From Candidatus Aminicenans sakinawicola JGI OTU-1 (GTDB taxonomy: Bacteria; Acidobacteriota; Aminicenantia; Aminicenantales; Aminicenantaceae): a stretch of DNA of 20,372 bases. The notes below the pieces were generated by a model, which was not told the origin of the DNA, ran no database searches, and saw only the letters and a list, made by a program, of their open reading frames with translations. Positions 7,837 to 15,738 of this stretch are shown in pieces. The stretch is taken from NCBI GenBank assembly GCA_000493965.1, contig AWNV01000057.1, forward strand, positions 1 through 20,372. The letters run 5' to 3'. Position numbers and translations under genes: made by a program. The first letter of the stretch is position 1. The number at the start of each line of letters is the position of its first letter.

Positions 7837-9951
7837 TTATTTTTTGAGTTTGTTGATGGCGTCTCTGATTGTACTCTGGTCGGGGTTGATCTCCAGCGAC
7901 TTATCCCAGGCCTGCAGAGCCTCCTCCGTGTTCCCCAGCTCGAGATAACAACTCCCGATGGAATTGAGGATTTCCACCACATTTCCTTTTTGGGTGAGGG
8001 CCTTTTGGTAGTAGCCGATAGCCGCCTCCGCTTCTCCGATGCGCTTTGCGGCCTCTCCCAAATAGTAGAACAGCTCGAACTCTTCCTTTCCGGCCGCCGC
8101 ATAAGGAGTGAGGGCATTAATAACTTCTTTAAAATTTTCAGCGATCAGCAGGGCCCTTCCGTAACTCAAGGCGTACTCCACCGACTCGGGACTCCCCTCA
8201 TGCGCCTTTCTCAGTTCGTCCACCGCCTTTCCCATCTCCCTTTTGTTAAGAAGTTGATTACCTCTGGCAAAATGATAAAAGGGGTCCTCAACCGGGGGAT
8301 TTGTCTGAGCGACATACCACGCTCCGGGCTGCGGCTGGCGGGTAACAGAAAAGTCCCTTTTTGCCTGCAGAAGCTCATTGCCTTCCTTATCGAGCAGGGC
8401 AACTTTCAATGCATACTGCCCGTCAGAGAAATCCCCAAGGGAAAATTCCTCGATATAATCTTTGGCATTTTCATATTCACTGATCTTTTTGCGCACTGTT
8501 CGGAAGGGCTGATCTCTCCTGAAAAACACAAACTCCAATTCTCCCTCTTCTTTCTGTTGGAAACTCATCCCGAATATTTGGAAAAAGACATACAGGGTAT
8601 CTTTAACATAAAAGGTATTCTCCAGGGATGGGTAGATCTGAACATCGCCGATCTGATAGGCCCGCACGGCCTGTCCCTGAGGCAAATCTTTATACACCAG
8701 GCGGGAAAAAATGGGCAAAGTCATGTTCAAATAGTCTGGATCAGGCACATAAATGTCCTTCTCAAAAGAGGTGAACTCCTTGGTCACTGTGTTTTCCAGC
8801 AGCAGGTTGAGCTTGTACTGGCCCGAAATCAAGGGGAAGGAGTCGCACAAATGAAAGGATTTCTCTCCGATGATCTTAAGTTCTTTATCCCTGAGCTCTA
8901 CCGGCACATTTCGCTCTCTCTGAAAAATGGTCTGTCCCTCCAGATCTGTCACGCGCAGGGACGACCTGAGGCTGGTAAAATATTTATCCTGGAAGAAGTC
9001 AACTGAAAGAGAATCCGGCACAATGGTGTAGTTCACGAAAAACAAACCTGTCGGGTCCTGGACAACATTTACCAGGTTTCGATTACCTATGAAGTGCACA
9101 GAATAGCTCACTTCAACAACTGCTTTGTGCTCCAAAAATTCATAGGCGTAATCATCCTGGACCTTCCTGTATGGTAGAGTCTCCATTTGCTGAACCATAA
9201 TTTCAGAAGGCAGTCTGTTCTGAGGCCCGTCTCTTCCGGGGAAGTTGGAAAAAGCGGCCTCGGCCAATTCAAAGGAGACCTTATTTTTCAGAATCTTGTA
9301 GGCCTCCCGGTCCAAAGCATCAACAGTACTGTCAAAACGCTCTTGTGTGGTTCCCATCAGGACATCTTGGGTTAACATGGTATTCTGATCGGGATCATTC
9401 AAAACAAAGTGGACCAAATCTTTCGGCCCATCACTCATCGTGCTGTACAGCTCGTACTCTCCTGCCCCTCCTCTTCTTAAGAAAAGAAGGCGGAATACCG
9501 GAGGCTGGCCGAGCTTGGGATCTCCGTGGTAATACCAAAGCTCTATGGGATAGGTATCGATGGTATGGAATTTTTCCACATGATTCGGGGAACCCAGGAT
9601 AATATATGTTTTCCCTCTATCGGTTTGCCACCCTTTTAGAGGGGAAAGTTTTCCGAACCTTTCATTGACAAATTGGATCCTGTTGTAGTGCTCTTCTTTC
9701 AACTCGTTTCTGGGTGTTCCGGGAGTCGGATCCCTCTGCCTCCAGAACTCATCGATAAAGAGATCCCGCTCCTTGTTGCTTTCCAGCTTTAGGAAAACCT
9801 CTTTCTCGGCGGGAGTGATGATGTAGGCCACGTCCTCTTTGAGCCATTTCTCATATTCCTCAGGAAGCTGGACTTTTTCCTCAAAAGAGCCTGCCAAAAA
9901 CAAAACACAAACCATAAACAGGAATGCGACTGAAATAGTTCTTTTTTTCAT
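7837..9951 (-). CDS. Exported GWxTD-domain protein with C-terminal TPRs (GWxTD-4)
   Basis: A 704-residue protein, the last gene of the duplicated barrel/GWxTD operon, with AAGGTGG upstream of ATG 9951. The signal peptide is residues 1-22. The GWxTD domain carries VAYIITPAEKEVFLKLES, FWRQRDPTPGTPRNE and the intact signature GWQTD at 107-111 followed by RGKTYIILGSP. A central region of several hundred residues (for example LLENTVTKEFTSFEKDIYVP) is shared with GWxTD-3, and in part with GWxTD-1. TPR-like helices fill about the last 150 residues (YYLGEAAKRIGEAEAAIGYYQKAL; SCYLELGNTEEALQAWDKSLEINP). It is clearly a paralogue of GWxTD-3. The biochemical role is unknown; a periplasmic partner of the barrel protein encoded immediately upstream is inferred from the repeated pairing. 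Confidence 0.93.
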   Translation of the reverse strand: MKKRTISVAFLFMVCVLFLAGSFEEKVQLPEEYEKWLKEDVAYIITPAEKEVFLKLESNKERDLFIDEFWRQRDPTPGTPRNELKEEHYNRIQFVNERFGKLSPLKGWQTDRGKTYIILGSPNHVEKFHTIDTYPIELWYYHGDPKLGQPPVFRLLFLRRGGAGEYELYSTMSDGPKDLVHFVLNDPDQNTMLTQDVLMGTTQERFDSTVDALDREAYKILKNKVSFELAEAAFSNFPGRDGPQNRLPSEIMVQQMETLPYRKVQDDYAYEFLEHKAVVEVSYSVHFIGNRNLVNVVQDPTGLFFVNYTIVPDSLSVDFFQDKYFTSLRSSLRVTDLEGQTIFQRERNVPVELRDKELKIIGEKSFHLCDSFPLISGQYKLNLLLENTVTKEFTSFEKDIYVPDPDYLNMTLPIFSRLVYKDLPQGQAVRAYQIGDVQIYPSLENTFYVKDTLYVFFQIFGMSFQQKEEGELEFVFFRRDQPFRTVRKKISEYENAKDYIEEFSLGDFSDGQYALKVALLDKEGNELLQAKRDFSVTRQPQPGAWYVAQTNPPVEDPFYHFARGNQLLNKREMGKAVDELRKAHEGSPESVEYALSYGRALLIAENFKEVINALTPYAAAGKEEFELFYYLGEAAKRIGEAEAAIGYYQKALTQKGNVVEILNSIGSCYLELGNTEEALQAWDKSLEINPDQSTIRDAINKLKK

Positions 9952-9996
9952 TTCAATATGCCACCTTAAATGATTTTTATATTATTTATAAAACCT

Positions 9997-11226
9997 TTAA
10001 AATTTTACCTTTACTCCAACCCGAATAGCAAACCCGCCGAGATCAAACTCCGCCTTCTTCACATTCGGGTACAAGAGCATTTCTTCGTTACATACGACCA
10101 AACGGCGGCCTATTTCTGTTCCCTCCATATACTCCATACAACAAAGCGGTCCTTCTTCCTTCAACCTATCACCAAAAATTATTTTTTCTTCGGTTCCTTC
10201 GAATGTGTTTAATTTGGCGTATCGACCTTGATATTCGATAAAAAGGGTGGATCTGGAGTTCCACTCTAGCTCCAGTCCGATTCCCCCGTGAAATCCCAGT
10301 CCTCGGCCGCTGGCTTTTTGGACGACGGCATAGGGGTTGTATGACATATTGTAGATATAGCGGACAAAATAATAAGTCGGTCCCGCGTTAAAGGTTACGT
10401 TAATTTTGCGGAAAATAGGAAGGGTGACAAATGCTCCCAATCTGACGGGAAGAGCTTTGACTCGAGGCGTGCTGTCGAATCTTCTAGGATAGTTCACATC
10501 TGCAAGGAGCATCCAACTTTTATTCCCCCACTGGACATAACTCAATCCAAGGCCGATTCCTATATGAGAGGTCAAACTGTATATGGCATCAGCACCAAAA
10601 TCAAAACCCGAATGAAAGGGTTCAATCTCTCTATCAAAGAATTGTCCCCAATAGCTCATGAGATCCTTGTAATAATCCACCACTCCTCTGATTCCGTCAT
10701 TGATCTCCCCGGCAGCGATATGGTTGAAGCCTACAGAAACTTTTACAGTCAATCCGATTCCCTTAAAAAAATCTGATTCTTCGCCCCAAAAATCAATCTT
10801 CTGCTCTACCTTCTCCTTCATGATTTCGACTTGGCTGGAATGGATGTACCCGATAACCACGATTCCGCTCTCCTGTTGAAAGATCACCCGGAACCACTCG
10901 CCTTCTTTTTCATACGACCTCAGGATCGAGGACTGGGGAACGGTCATGGCCACAGTGCTGTTCTCATCGGACTCCAGGTGAATGTTCGCTTTTTCAACAA
11001 TGACCCTGAGTTCCCACTCGAAAAGTTCCTGGCCGGAGGCAAACGTATAAGTTTGTGAGAAAAGAAACACCAAAAGCAGCAAACCAATGAATAAACCTTT
11101 CAGGCGGGCCGAATCTCGGCACCGCTGCTGCGTTATGACGGGTTTGCGGTGGATAACCAAAGCTTCACCCGCCATGCCTTGCATCCGCACTAATCTCGAC
11201 CCGTAAATAATCCAGGTTAAATGCAT
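9997..11226 (-). CDS. SH3-domain outer-membrane barrel protein (barrel-2), N-terminus uncertain
   Basis: From ATG 11226 the ORF has 409 residues. Residues 1-40 are read from dispersed repeat copy 2, and a typical signal peptide begins only at about residue 42 (LKGLFIGLLLLVFLFSQTYTFA). The paralogue barrel-1 starts directly at its signal peptide, so the real start here may be downstream at a non-ATG codon, for example CTG. After the signal peptide come an SH3b-like domain (about 70-135: WELRVIVEKANIHLESDENST, EWFRVIF, VIGYIHSSQVE), a charged linker and a beta-barrel of about 250 residues with GFHGGIGLELEWNSRSTLFIEYQGRYAKL, ending IRVGVKVKF with a C-terminal Phe. ATG 11226 is 4 bases after the GWxTD-3 stop, and GWxTD-4 follows after 45 bases. 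Confidence 0.85.
   Translation of the reverse strand: MHLTWIIYGSRLVRMQGMAGEALVIHRKPVITQQRCRDSARLKGLFIGLLLLVFLFSQTYTFASGQELFEWELRVIVEKANIHLESDENSTVAMTVPQSSILRSYEKEGEWFRVIFQQESGIVVIGYIHSSQVEIMKEKVEQKIDFWGEESDFFKGIGLTVKVSVGFNHIAAGEINDGIRGVVDYYKDLMSYWGQFFDREIEPFHSGFDFGADAIYSLTSHIGIGLGLSYVQWGNKSWMLLADVNYPRRFDSTPRVKALPVRLGAFVTLPIFRKINVTFNAGPTYYFVRYIYNMSYNPYAVVQKASGRGLGFHGGIGLELEWNSRSTLFIEYQGRYAKLNTFEGTEEKIIFGDRLKEEGPLCCMEYMEGTEIGRRLVVCNEEMLLYPNVKKAEFDLGGFAIRVGVKVKF
11105..11214 (-). repeat. Dispersed repeat, copy 2, at the junction of the duplicated modules
   Basis: Minus-strand 11214 to 11146 aligns gap-free with window positions 1-69 (52 of 69 identical). The element may extend to about 11105, where the base composition turns GC-rich and a small dyad GCCGA-ATC-TCGGC occurs at 11108-11120; that extension has no counterpart in copy 1 and is inferred. 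It sits between the GWxTD-3 stop and the barrel-2 signal peptide and contains no stop in the barrel frame. Confidence 0.65.
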
Positions 11227-11230
11227 GATC

Positions 11231-13360
11231 TCATTTCTTTTTTAGTTCTTCGACTATTTTTTTTATTGTCTCCTGGTTCGGATTGACCTCCAAAGACTTC
11301 TCCCAGGTTCGCAAAGCCTCTTCCTTGTTTCCCAGCTCAAGATAGCAGGTGCCGATGGAATTGAGTATTTCTACCACATTTCCCCTATAAGAAAGGGCAT
11401 TCTGATAATAATAGATGGCTTCCTCGTATTGGTTGATTCTCTTGGAGGCTTCGCCCATGTAATAAAATAGATCAAAATTCATGTCTTTGGCTTCCACAAA
11501 GGGTGCAAGGATATCTCTCACCTTCTTAAACTCTTTGGAAATCAGAAGTGCTCTTGAATAATCCAAGGCGTAATCCAACGTTTCAGGCTCTTTCTCATAA
11601 GCTGTGGATAATTCTTGCAGAGCTTGATCCAGATCCCCTTTGTTCAGATGCTGTGTTCCTATGATGTTTGAGTAGAAAGGATCGTCTGCCGGTGGACTGG
11701 TTTGAGCCGATATCCAAGAGCCTGGAAGCGGCGTTTCCGTGATCCTGAATTCTTCGCTCTCCATAAGGAGCTCCTTCCCGTTATTATCGAGGAGAAAGAC
11801 TTTGAGGGCGTACCTTCCAGGAATAAGTCCCTCCAAGGAAATCTCTTCCAGGAAATCGCGGCTGCTTTCGTATTCCTGAATTCTTCTCTCAATAGTATGA
11901 GACATTTGTCCTTCTCTAAAAAAGATGTATTTCAGGGTGCCTTCTTCCTTCAGTTCTGGAGTCAAGTTATAAATCTGGAAAAACAGATGCAGTTTATCCT
12001 TTTCCAGGAATGTATTATTTAAGGTGGGGTAGATTTGGATATCTCCCACTTGGTAAGCTCTGTGGATCTCGCCCACTGGTAAGTCTCTTTTTACGTTTCG
12101 AGCCAGAATCAGCGAGCCTATCTGGAGCTGCCCTGGGGGAGGTACCCTTAATGTCGTCTCAAAAGAGGTGAATTCCTTGGTCACTGTGTTTTCAAGCAAA
12201 AGGTTGAAGGTGAAGTTTCCCGAAATTATGGGGAAGGAATCATACAGATGAAAAGGCCTTTTGCCTATGGCCTCAAGCTCCTCTTTTTTCAGCTCAATCG
12301 GAATGCTTCTTTTCATCTGAAAAATTGTCTTACCTTCCATATCAGCAACCCGCAGCGAAGCCTGCAGATTGGTGAAATATTTATTCTTGTAGAAATCCAC
12401 GGACAGATTTCCAGGCACGATGGTGTAGTTCACAAAAAACATCCCTGAGGGATGCTGCAGCACATCCACTTTGGACTGGTTTCCGATGTAGTGGACAGAA
12501 TAGCTGACTTCCACAACGGCTTTGTGCTCCAAGAATTCGTAGGCATAGTCATCGTTAATTTTTTTTGTTGGGTAGGTCTCCACATCCTTGATCAAAATGG
12601 CCGAAGGGAGTTTGTATGTGGGGCCCTTTCTTCCCGGAAAGTTAGAGAAAGACGCATCGGCAAGTTCGTGTCCGATATTCTCTTTGAGCAACAAATAGGC
12701 CTGGATATCTCTGCCGTCGACCAGGTGAGACATCCCTTGGATATCTGCGGCAGATCCGGCATCCAGTTCCACCCCCCCTTGATCATCGAACTTTACAGTA
12801 TCAGGATATCTTTCGTGGAAGGGAACCAGATCCTTGGGGCCATCCCTCATGGGGTTGTAAAGCTCGTACACACCGATCCCTCCTCTTTTGAAAAAGGTGA
12901 GCAGGAAGATGGGTTCCTGACCCAATTTGGGGTTCCCATTGTAATACCAGATCTCGATGGGATGGATGTCAAATGTTGAATACTTTTGGACACTGGCAGG
13001 CCGCCCCAGCATAATGTAAAATTTTCCTCTGTCTGTTCTCCAGCCTTCCACTGGTGTGCCCCGGCCGAATGTCCGGTTGGCGAAATCGATTTTCAAATAG
13101 TGTTCTTCGCGGAATTCATTGCGCGGTGTACCAGGAGTGGGATCTCTCTGGCGCCAGAATTCTTCTATGAAATTATCCCTTTCTCTGTCGGTCTCTAATT
13201 TGAGAAAAACTTCCTTCTCTGCCGGACTGATGATATAGACAACCTCCTCTTCGAGCCATTTTTTATGGGATTCCGAGAGCCTTGTTTCTTGGACAGAATA
13301 AAGGCTCAAAGGCAGGATGAAAGAAATCACCAAAAGGGTTGTAAAACATTTTCCCTTCAT
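11231..13360 (-). CDS. Exported GWxTD-domain protein with C-terminal TPRs (GWxTD-3)
   Basis: A 709-residue protein from ATG 13360, with AAGGAG overlapping the stop region of the upstream barrel-1 gene (11-base gap), so the two are surely cotranscribed. A signal peptide covers about residues 1-22. The GWxTD domain has WLEEEVVYIISPAEKEVFLK, FWRQRDPTPGTPRNEF and the intact GWRTD at 106-110 followed by RGKFYIMLGRP. The central region includes LLENTVTKEFTSFETTLRVP, nearly the same as in GWxTD-4. About 150 C-terminal residues are TPR-like (FYYMGEASKRINQYEEAIYY; TCYLELGNKEEALRTWEKSL). Strong similarity along its length to GWxTD-4, and more distantly to GWxTD-1, shows local paralogue expansion. Confidence 0.93.
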   Translation of the reverse strand: MKGKCFTTLLVISFILPLSLYSVQETRLSESHKKWLEEEVVYIISPAEKEVFLKLETDRERDNFIEEFWRQRDPTPGTPRNEFREEHYLKIDFANRTFGRGTPVEGWRTDRGKFYIMLGRPASVQKYSTFDIHPIEIWYYNGNPKLGQEPIFLLTFFKRGGIGVYELYNPMRDGPKDLVPFHERYPDTVKFDDQGGVELDAGSAADIQGMSHLVDGRDIQAYLLLKENIGHELADASFSNFPGRKGPTYKLPSAILIKDVETYPTKKINDDYAYEFLEHKAVVEVSYSVHYIGNQSKVDVLQHPSGMFFVNYTIVPGNLSVDFYKNKYFTNLQASLRVADMEGKTIFQMKRSIPIELKKEELEAIGKRPFHLYDSFPIISGNFTFNLLLENTVTKEFTSFETTLRVPPPGQLQIGSLILARNVKRDLPVGEIHRAYQVGDIQIYPTLNNTFLEKDKLHLFFQIYNLTPELKEEGTLKYIFFREGQMSHTIERRIQEYESSRDFLEEISLEGLIPGRYALKVFLLDNNGKELLMESEEFRITETPLPGSWISAQTSPPADDPFYSNIIGTQHLNKGDLDQALQELSTAYEKEPETLDYALDYSRALLISKEFKKVRDILAPFVEAKDMNFDLFYYMGEASKRINQYEEAIYYYQNALSYRGNVVEILNSIGTCYLELGNKEEALRTWEKSLEVNPNQETIKKIVEELKKK

Positions 13361-13371
13361 TTTTTCACTCC

Positions 13372-14502
13372 TTAAAATTTCACCTTGATTCCGGCTTGGA
13401 ATATAAATCCGCTGAGATCCAATGTGGCCTTGCGGACAGTTTCGTATCCGGTAGGTTCTTGCTCCAATACAGCCAAGGAAGGATGTCCGTCTCTTTCCAG
13501 ATAATAGAGTGCTCCATTCTCTTCGATATTGTCAAATACCAAAGGAGGAAATATGGATTTCTTTATGTTGCTTTTTCCGTTGAAACCAGAGATCTTGGCA
13601 TATCTTCCTCGACATTCCAGAATGAGTGCTGCCCTCTGATGGAAATTGACCTCAATACCTACTCCGCCATGGAAACCGATTCCTGTGGCATTGGCCTTAT
13701 GATTGATTAGATCAAGCTGATACCAATTTGTACTCCGGGTGAATGAGTACTTTGTGATATACAAGGCAGCACCGCTGTTTAAGGTGAGATTAACCAAGCG
13801 GTGAAGCGGAAAATTGAAAAACACTCCTAACCGAATCGGAAAAGCTGTAATCTTGGGTGCAGTGCCAGCTTGATTCTTCTGAAACAGGACTGGTTCATCA
13901 AAAAGAAGGAGGCTCTGTTGTGTCAAGTGCATATACCCTGAGCCGATTCCTACTCCGAATTTAGAGGTGAGATTGTAGACAAAATCTGCCACAACCTCAA
14001 AGCCCGAATCAAAAGCGTTAAACCGCCTTTCAATAGCAAATCCATAAGAGGCAACAAAATCAGAGGCCGCATCGTACAGACCCTTGGCTCCTTTGCTGAT
14101 GTCTCCTCCGCTGAAGAAGGTAGGGCCTCCTGTAAGTCTTACACTCAAGCCGATTCCCTCGAAGAATTCCGGTTCTTCTTCCCAATAATCCAATTCTTGT
14201 ATGATTTTCTCTCGGATCACGTCCACATTTTGCGATTGGATATAGCCGATGGTCACAATACCGTCTTCGTCGGGTCCGATAACAACCCTGAACCATTCGT
14301 TGATTTTCTCATACGATTTCAGGAGAAATCCTTTGGGCAGAGTGATCACCACGGTGCTGTCCGTGTCAGGCACAAGATGGACGTCCACTTTTTCTGTGTT
14401 GACCTCAAGCTCCCACTCTGAGGATTTTTGACTCCAGGAAAGGGAGCTAAAACACATAAAACCCACGATGAATAAAATTGCAAAAAATGATATCCTTCTC
14501 AT
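13372..14502 (-). CDS. SH3-domain outer-membrane barrel protein (barrel-1)
   Basis: A 376-residue protein with AGGAGG 9 bases before ATG 14502. A signal peptide ends near residue 25 (SLSWSQ). Residues 30-95 form an SH3b-like domain (WELEVNTEKVDVHLVPDTDST, EWFRVVIG, VTIGYIQSQNVDV). An acidic linker (about 100-115) precedes a barrel of about 260 residues with alternating-hydrophobic strands (FGVGIGSGYMHL, GIGFHGGVGIEVNFHQRAALI) ending FIFQAGIKVKF, a typical outer-membrane insertion signal with terminal Phe. It is paralogous to barrel-2 across SH3 domain, linker and barrel. SH3b domains often bind peptidoglycan or proteins, so a wall-tethered or partner-docked barrel is plausible. It is first gene of the duplicated module operon. 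Confidence 0.88.
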   Translation of the reverse strand: MRRISFFAILFIVGFMCFSSLSWSQKSSEWELEVNTEKVDVHLVPDTDSTVVITLPKGFLLKSYEKINEWFRVVIGPDEDGIVTIGYIQSQNVDVIREKIIQELDYWEEEPEFFEGIGLSVRLTGGPTFFSGGDISKGAKGLYDAASDFVASYGFAIERRFNAFDSGFEVVADFVYNLTSKFGVGIGSGYMHLTQQSLLLFDEPVLFQKNQAGTAPKITAFPIRLGVFFNFPLHRLVNLTLNSGAALYITKYSFTRSTNWYQLDLINHKANATGIGFHGGVGIEVNFHQRAALILECRGRYAKISGFNGKSNIKKSIFPPLVFDNIEENGALYYLERDGHPSLAVLEQEPTGYETVRKATLDLSGFIFQAGIKVKF

Positions 14503-14630
14503 CAGGTTATTCCTCCTACAATTTTTTTCCTTTAATGAAATTTAGCATGATCTATTCGTTTGTTTTTCATTCATATAACTCTATAAAAAATTCCATATTT
14601 TCCAAACTCCAGATGCCACAAACATTGCGT

Positions 14631-14647
14631 TCTTCATCGGATGAAGA
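14631..14647. promoter_or_regulatory. Dyad in the spacer upstream of the barrel-1 operon
   Basis: TCTTCAT-CGG-ATGAAGA is a perfect 7-base dyad with a 3-base centre. It lies about 130 bases upstream of ATG 14502 in the 205-base AT-rich spacer that follows the TPR gene. It could be an operator or a weak hairpin. I could not place a convincing promoter in this spacer. Confidence 0.3.
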
Positions 14648-14707
14648 GTCTGCAAAAAATCTACTATAAATATTAAAAACAACAAGAAAGATGCTTGTGG
14701 AAAAAAA

Positions 14708-15520
14708 TTACTTCCCAAGAGCTTGGCGAATGGCCTCCTTCAACTTGGGATTTATTTTGACTCCCTTCGACTCGGCATTTTCCACAAACTCCATCGCCTT
14801 CTTGTACTGTTTGGCCATAAAGTAGATGTTGATGAGATTATTGTAGGCCCTTTCGTGTTTGGGATCGCGCTTGATGGATTCGACATACTGGTCGTGGGCT
14901 TCCTGAAGCTTTCTCAGTTTAAAATAGATGTTGCCGTGCAGGTAGAAGTAGTCGGCAGGCACCTTTTTTTCTTCGGGTAAGGGTTCGGCCAGCCGGCTGT
15001 TGACGGTTCCAAGCTCGGTCTGCAACTGGGAAATCTGTGTTTCGATTTTCTGACTTTCCTTCTCCTGGGTTGTTTTCTGCTGTTGATCCTTGTACTTCTG
15101 AATCCTGTCCCGGATCTCATCCCTTTGAGTCCGGAGCTGGCTGGTGTAATCGTCGTAGCTGAAGATATACATCTTGTTCATAAACTCAAAATTCTTCTTG
15201 GCTTCCTCGATATGATGGAGGGCGCTCTCCAGATTAGACGGTTGGTACAACAGGTGGGCAAGATAAAAATTAGCTTGGGCATGCTGGGGAAATACCTCCA
15301 AGCAATCCTTGAATTTCTTCTCTGCTTCTTTGTATTTTTCCTCGTTATAAAGCGCCTTTGCCTCCTCGAAGTGCTTGACAGACATTCTGTACTTCTCGTA
15401 GAGTTTTTTCTCCTCCATATAAAATCCTTTTTGTGCAAAGCTCAGACCTGCGGTCAACAGCAGCACTGCGGCCAAAAAAACAGGCATCAGTCTCATTCTA
15501 TTTTTCTCTTCCTTTCTCAT
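14708..15520 (-). CDS. Exported TPR / coiled-coil protein
   Basis: A 270-residue protein. I chose ATG 15520 because AAAGGAG lies 5 bases upstream and a good promoter sits just before it; the frame stays open to an ATG at 15577, but that lies upstream of the promoter. Residues 11-30 form a signal peptide (LMPVFLAAVLLLTAGLSFAQ). TPR-like helix pairs at about 49-116 (AKALYNEEKYKEAEKKFKDC, NFYLAHLLYQPSNLESALHH) are followed by a charged Gln/Glu/Lys-rich coiled coil at about 126-180, then two more TPRs at about 190-257 (YLHGNIYFKLRKLQEAHDQY, AYNNLINIYFMAKQYKKAME). It points the same way as the barrel/GWxTD operon, 205 bases upstream of it. A periplasmic assembly-scaffold role is inferred; the family has no name I recognise. 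Confidence 0.88.
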   Translation of the reverse strand: MRKEEKNRMRLMPVFLAAVLLLTAGLSFAQKGFYMEEKKLYEKYRMSVKHFEEAKALYNEEKYKEAEKKFKDCLEVFPQHAQANFYLAHLLYQPSNLESALHHIEEAKKNFEFMNKMYIFSYDDYTSQLRTQRDEIRDRIQKYKDQQQKTTQEKESQKIETQISQLQTELGTVNSRLAEPLPEEKKVPADYFYLHGNIYFKLRKLQEAHDQYVESIKRDPKHERAYNNLINIYFMAKQYKKAMEFVENAESKGVKINPKLKEAIRQALGK

Positions 15521-15547
15521 CCTGACTCCTTTATTATGGCTGATATC

Positions 15548-15577
15548 ATTATAATCTTTTTCATATCCTTCAATCAA
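15548..15577 (-). promoter_or_regulatory. Sigma-70-type promoter of the TPR gene
   Basis: On the minus strand, TTGATT (15577-15572) and a perfect TATAAT (15553-15548) are 18 bases apart. Transcription would begin near 15541, about 20 bases before ATG 15520 and just ahead of AAAGGAG. Confidence 0.6.
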
Positions 15578-15583
15578 CTGAAT

Positions 15584-15641
15584 TCGTTCAGTACGTTAGT
15601 GACACATTGTGTACTCGTTCAGATACATTAGTGACACATTG
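15584..15641 (+). repeat. Two tandem copies of an IS-end-like repeat
   Basis: Copies at 15584-15609 and 15615-15641 share TCGTTCAG and TTAGTGACACATTG and differ only by one inserted base and one substitution. Closely spaced direct repeats just before a transposase-like start codon are typical of transposase binding sites at insertion-sequence ends (IS21-like ends are one example). The family assignment is inference. Just two copies without CRISPR-like spacing rules out an array. Confidence 0.5.
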
Positions 15642-15649
15642 GAGGTACG

Positions 15650-15733
15650 ATGCGTGGTAGAATAGGAGTTACTATGAGTAGAATGGATCAGATAATGAAA
15701 ATCTTAAAAAGATTTAAAATTAAAGAGTCTTAG
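15650..15733 (+). pseudogene. 27-codon remnant, possibly the start of a transposase ORF
   Basis: ATG 15650 is preceded by TTGGAGG at a good spacing and encodes 27 residues starting MRGRIGVTMSRMDQIMKILK before a TAG. It lies directly behind the two IS-end-like repeats, so it is probably the 5' stub of a transposase gene (IstA-like at a guess) whose remainder was deleted before the toxin gene. It is too short to prove the family. Confidence 0.35.
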
Positions 15734-15738
15734 TGTGT

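Noticed and set aside
7780..9006. A 408-codon open frame on the plus strand
   Set aside because: It is entirely antisense to GWxTD-4 over most of its length, has no ribosome site and no recognisable domain; the minus-strand protein has clear paralogues.
12452..12979. A 175-codon open frame on the plus strand
   Set aside because: It is antisense to GWxTD-3 and lacks a ribosome site or domain signal.
14660..14700. Weak terminator after the TPR gene (ACAAG...CTTGT, then T run, on the minus strand)
   Set aside because: The stem is only five base pairs in very AT-rich DNA, so it is not convincing enough to annotate.
15521..15577. N-terminal extension of the TPR protein to the ATG at 15577
   Set aside because: The extra segment lies over the predicted promoter and is not signal-peptide-like; ATG 15520 has a good AAAGGAG.
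15584..15641. Possible CRISPR-like repeats
   Set aside because: There are only two copies with a 5-base gap and no spacer-sized units or cas genes; an insertion-sequence end explains them better.
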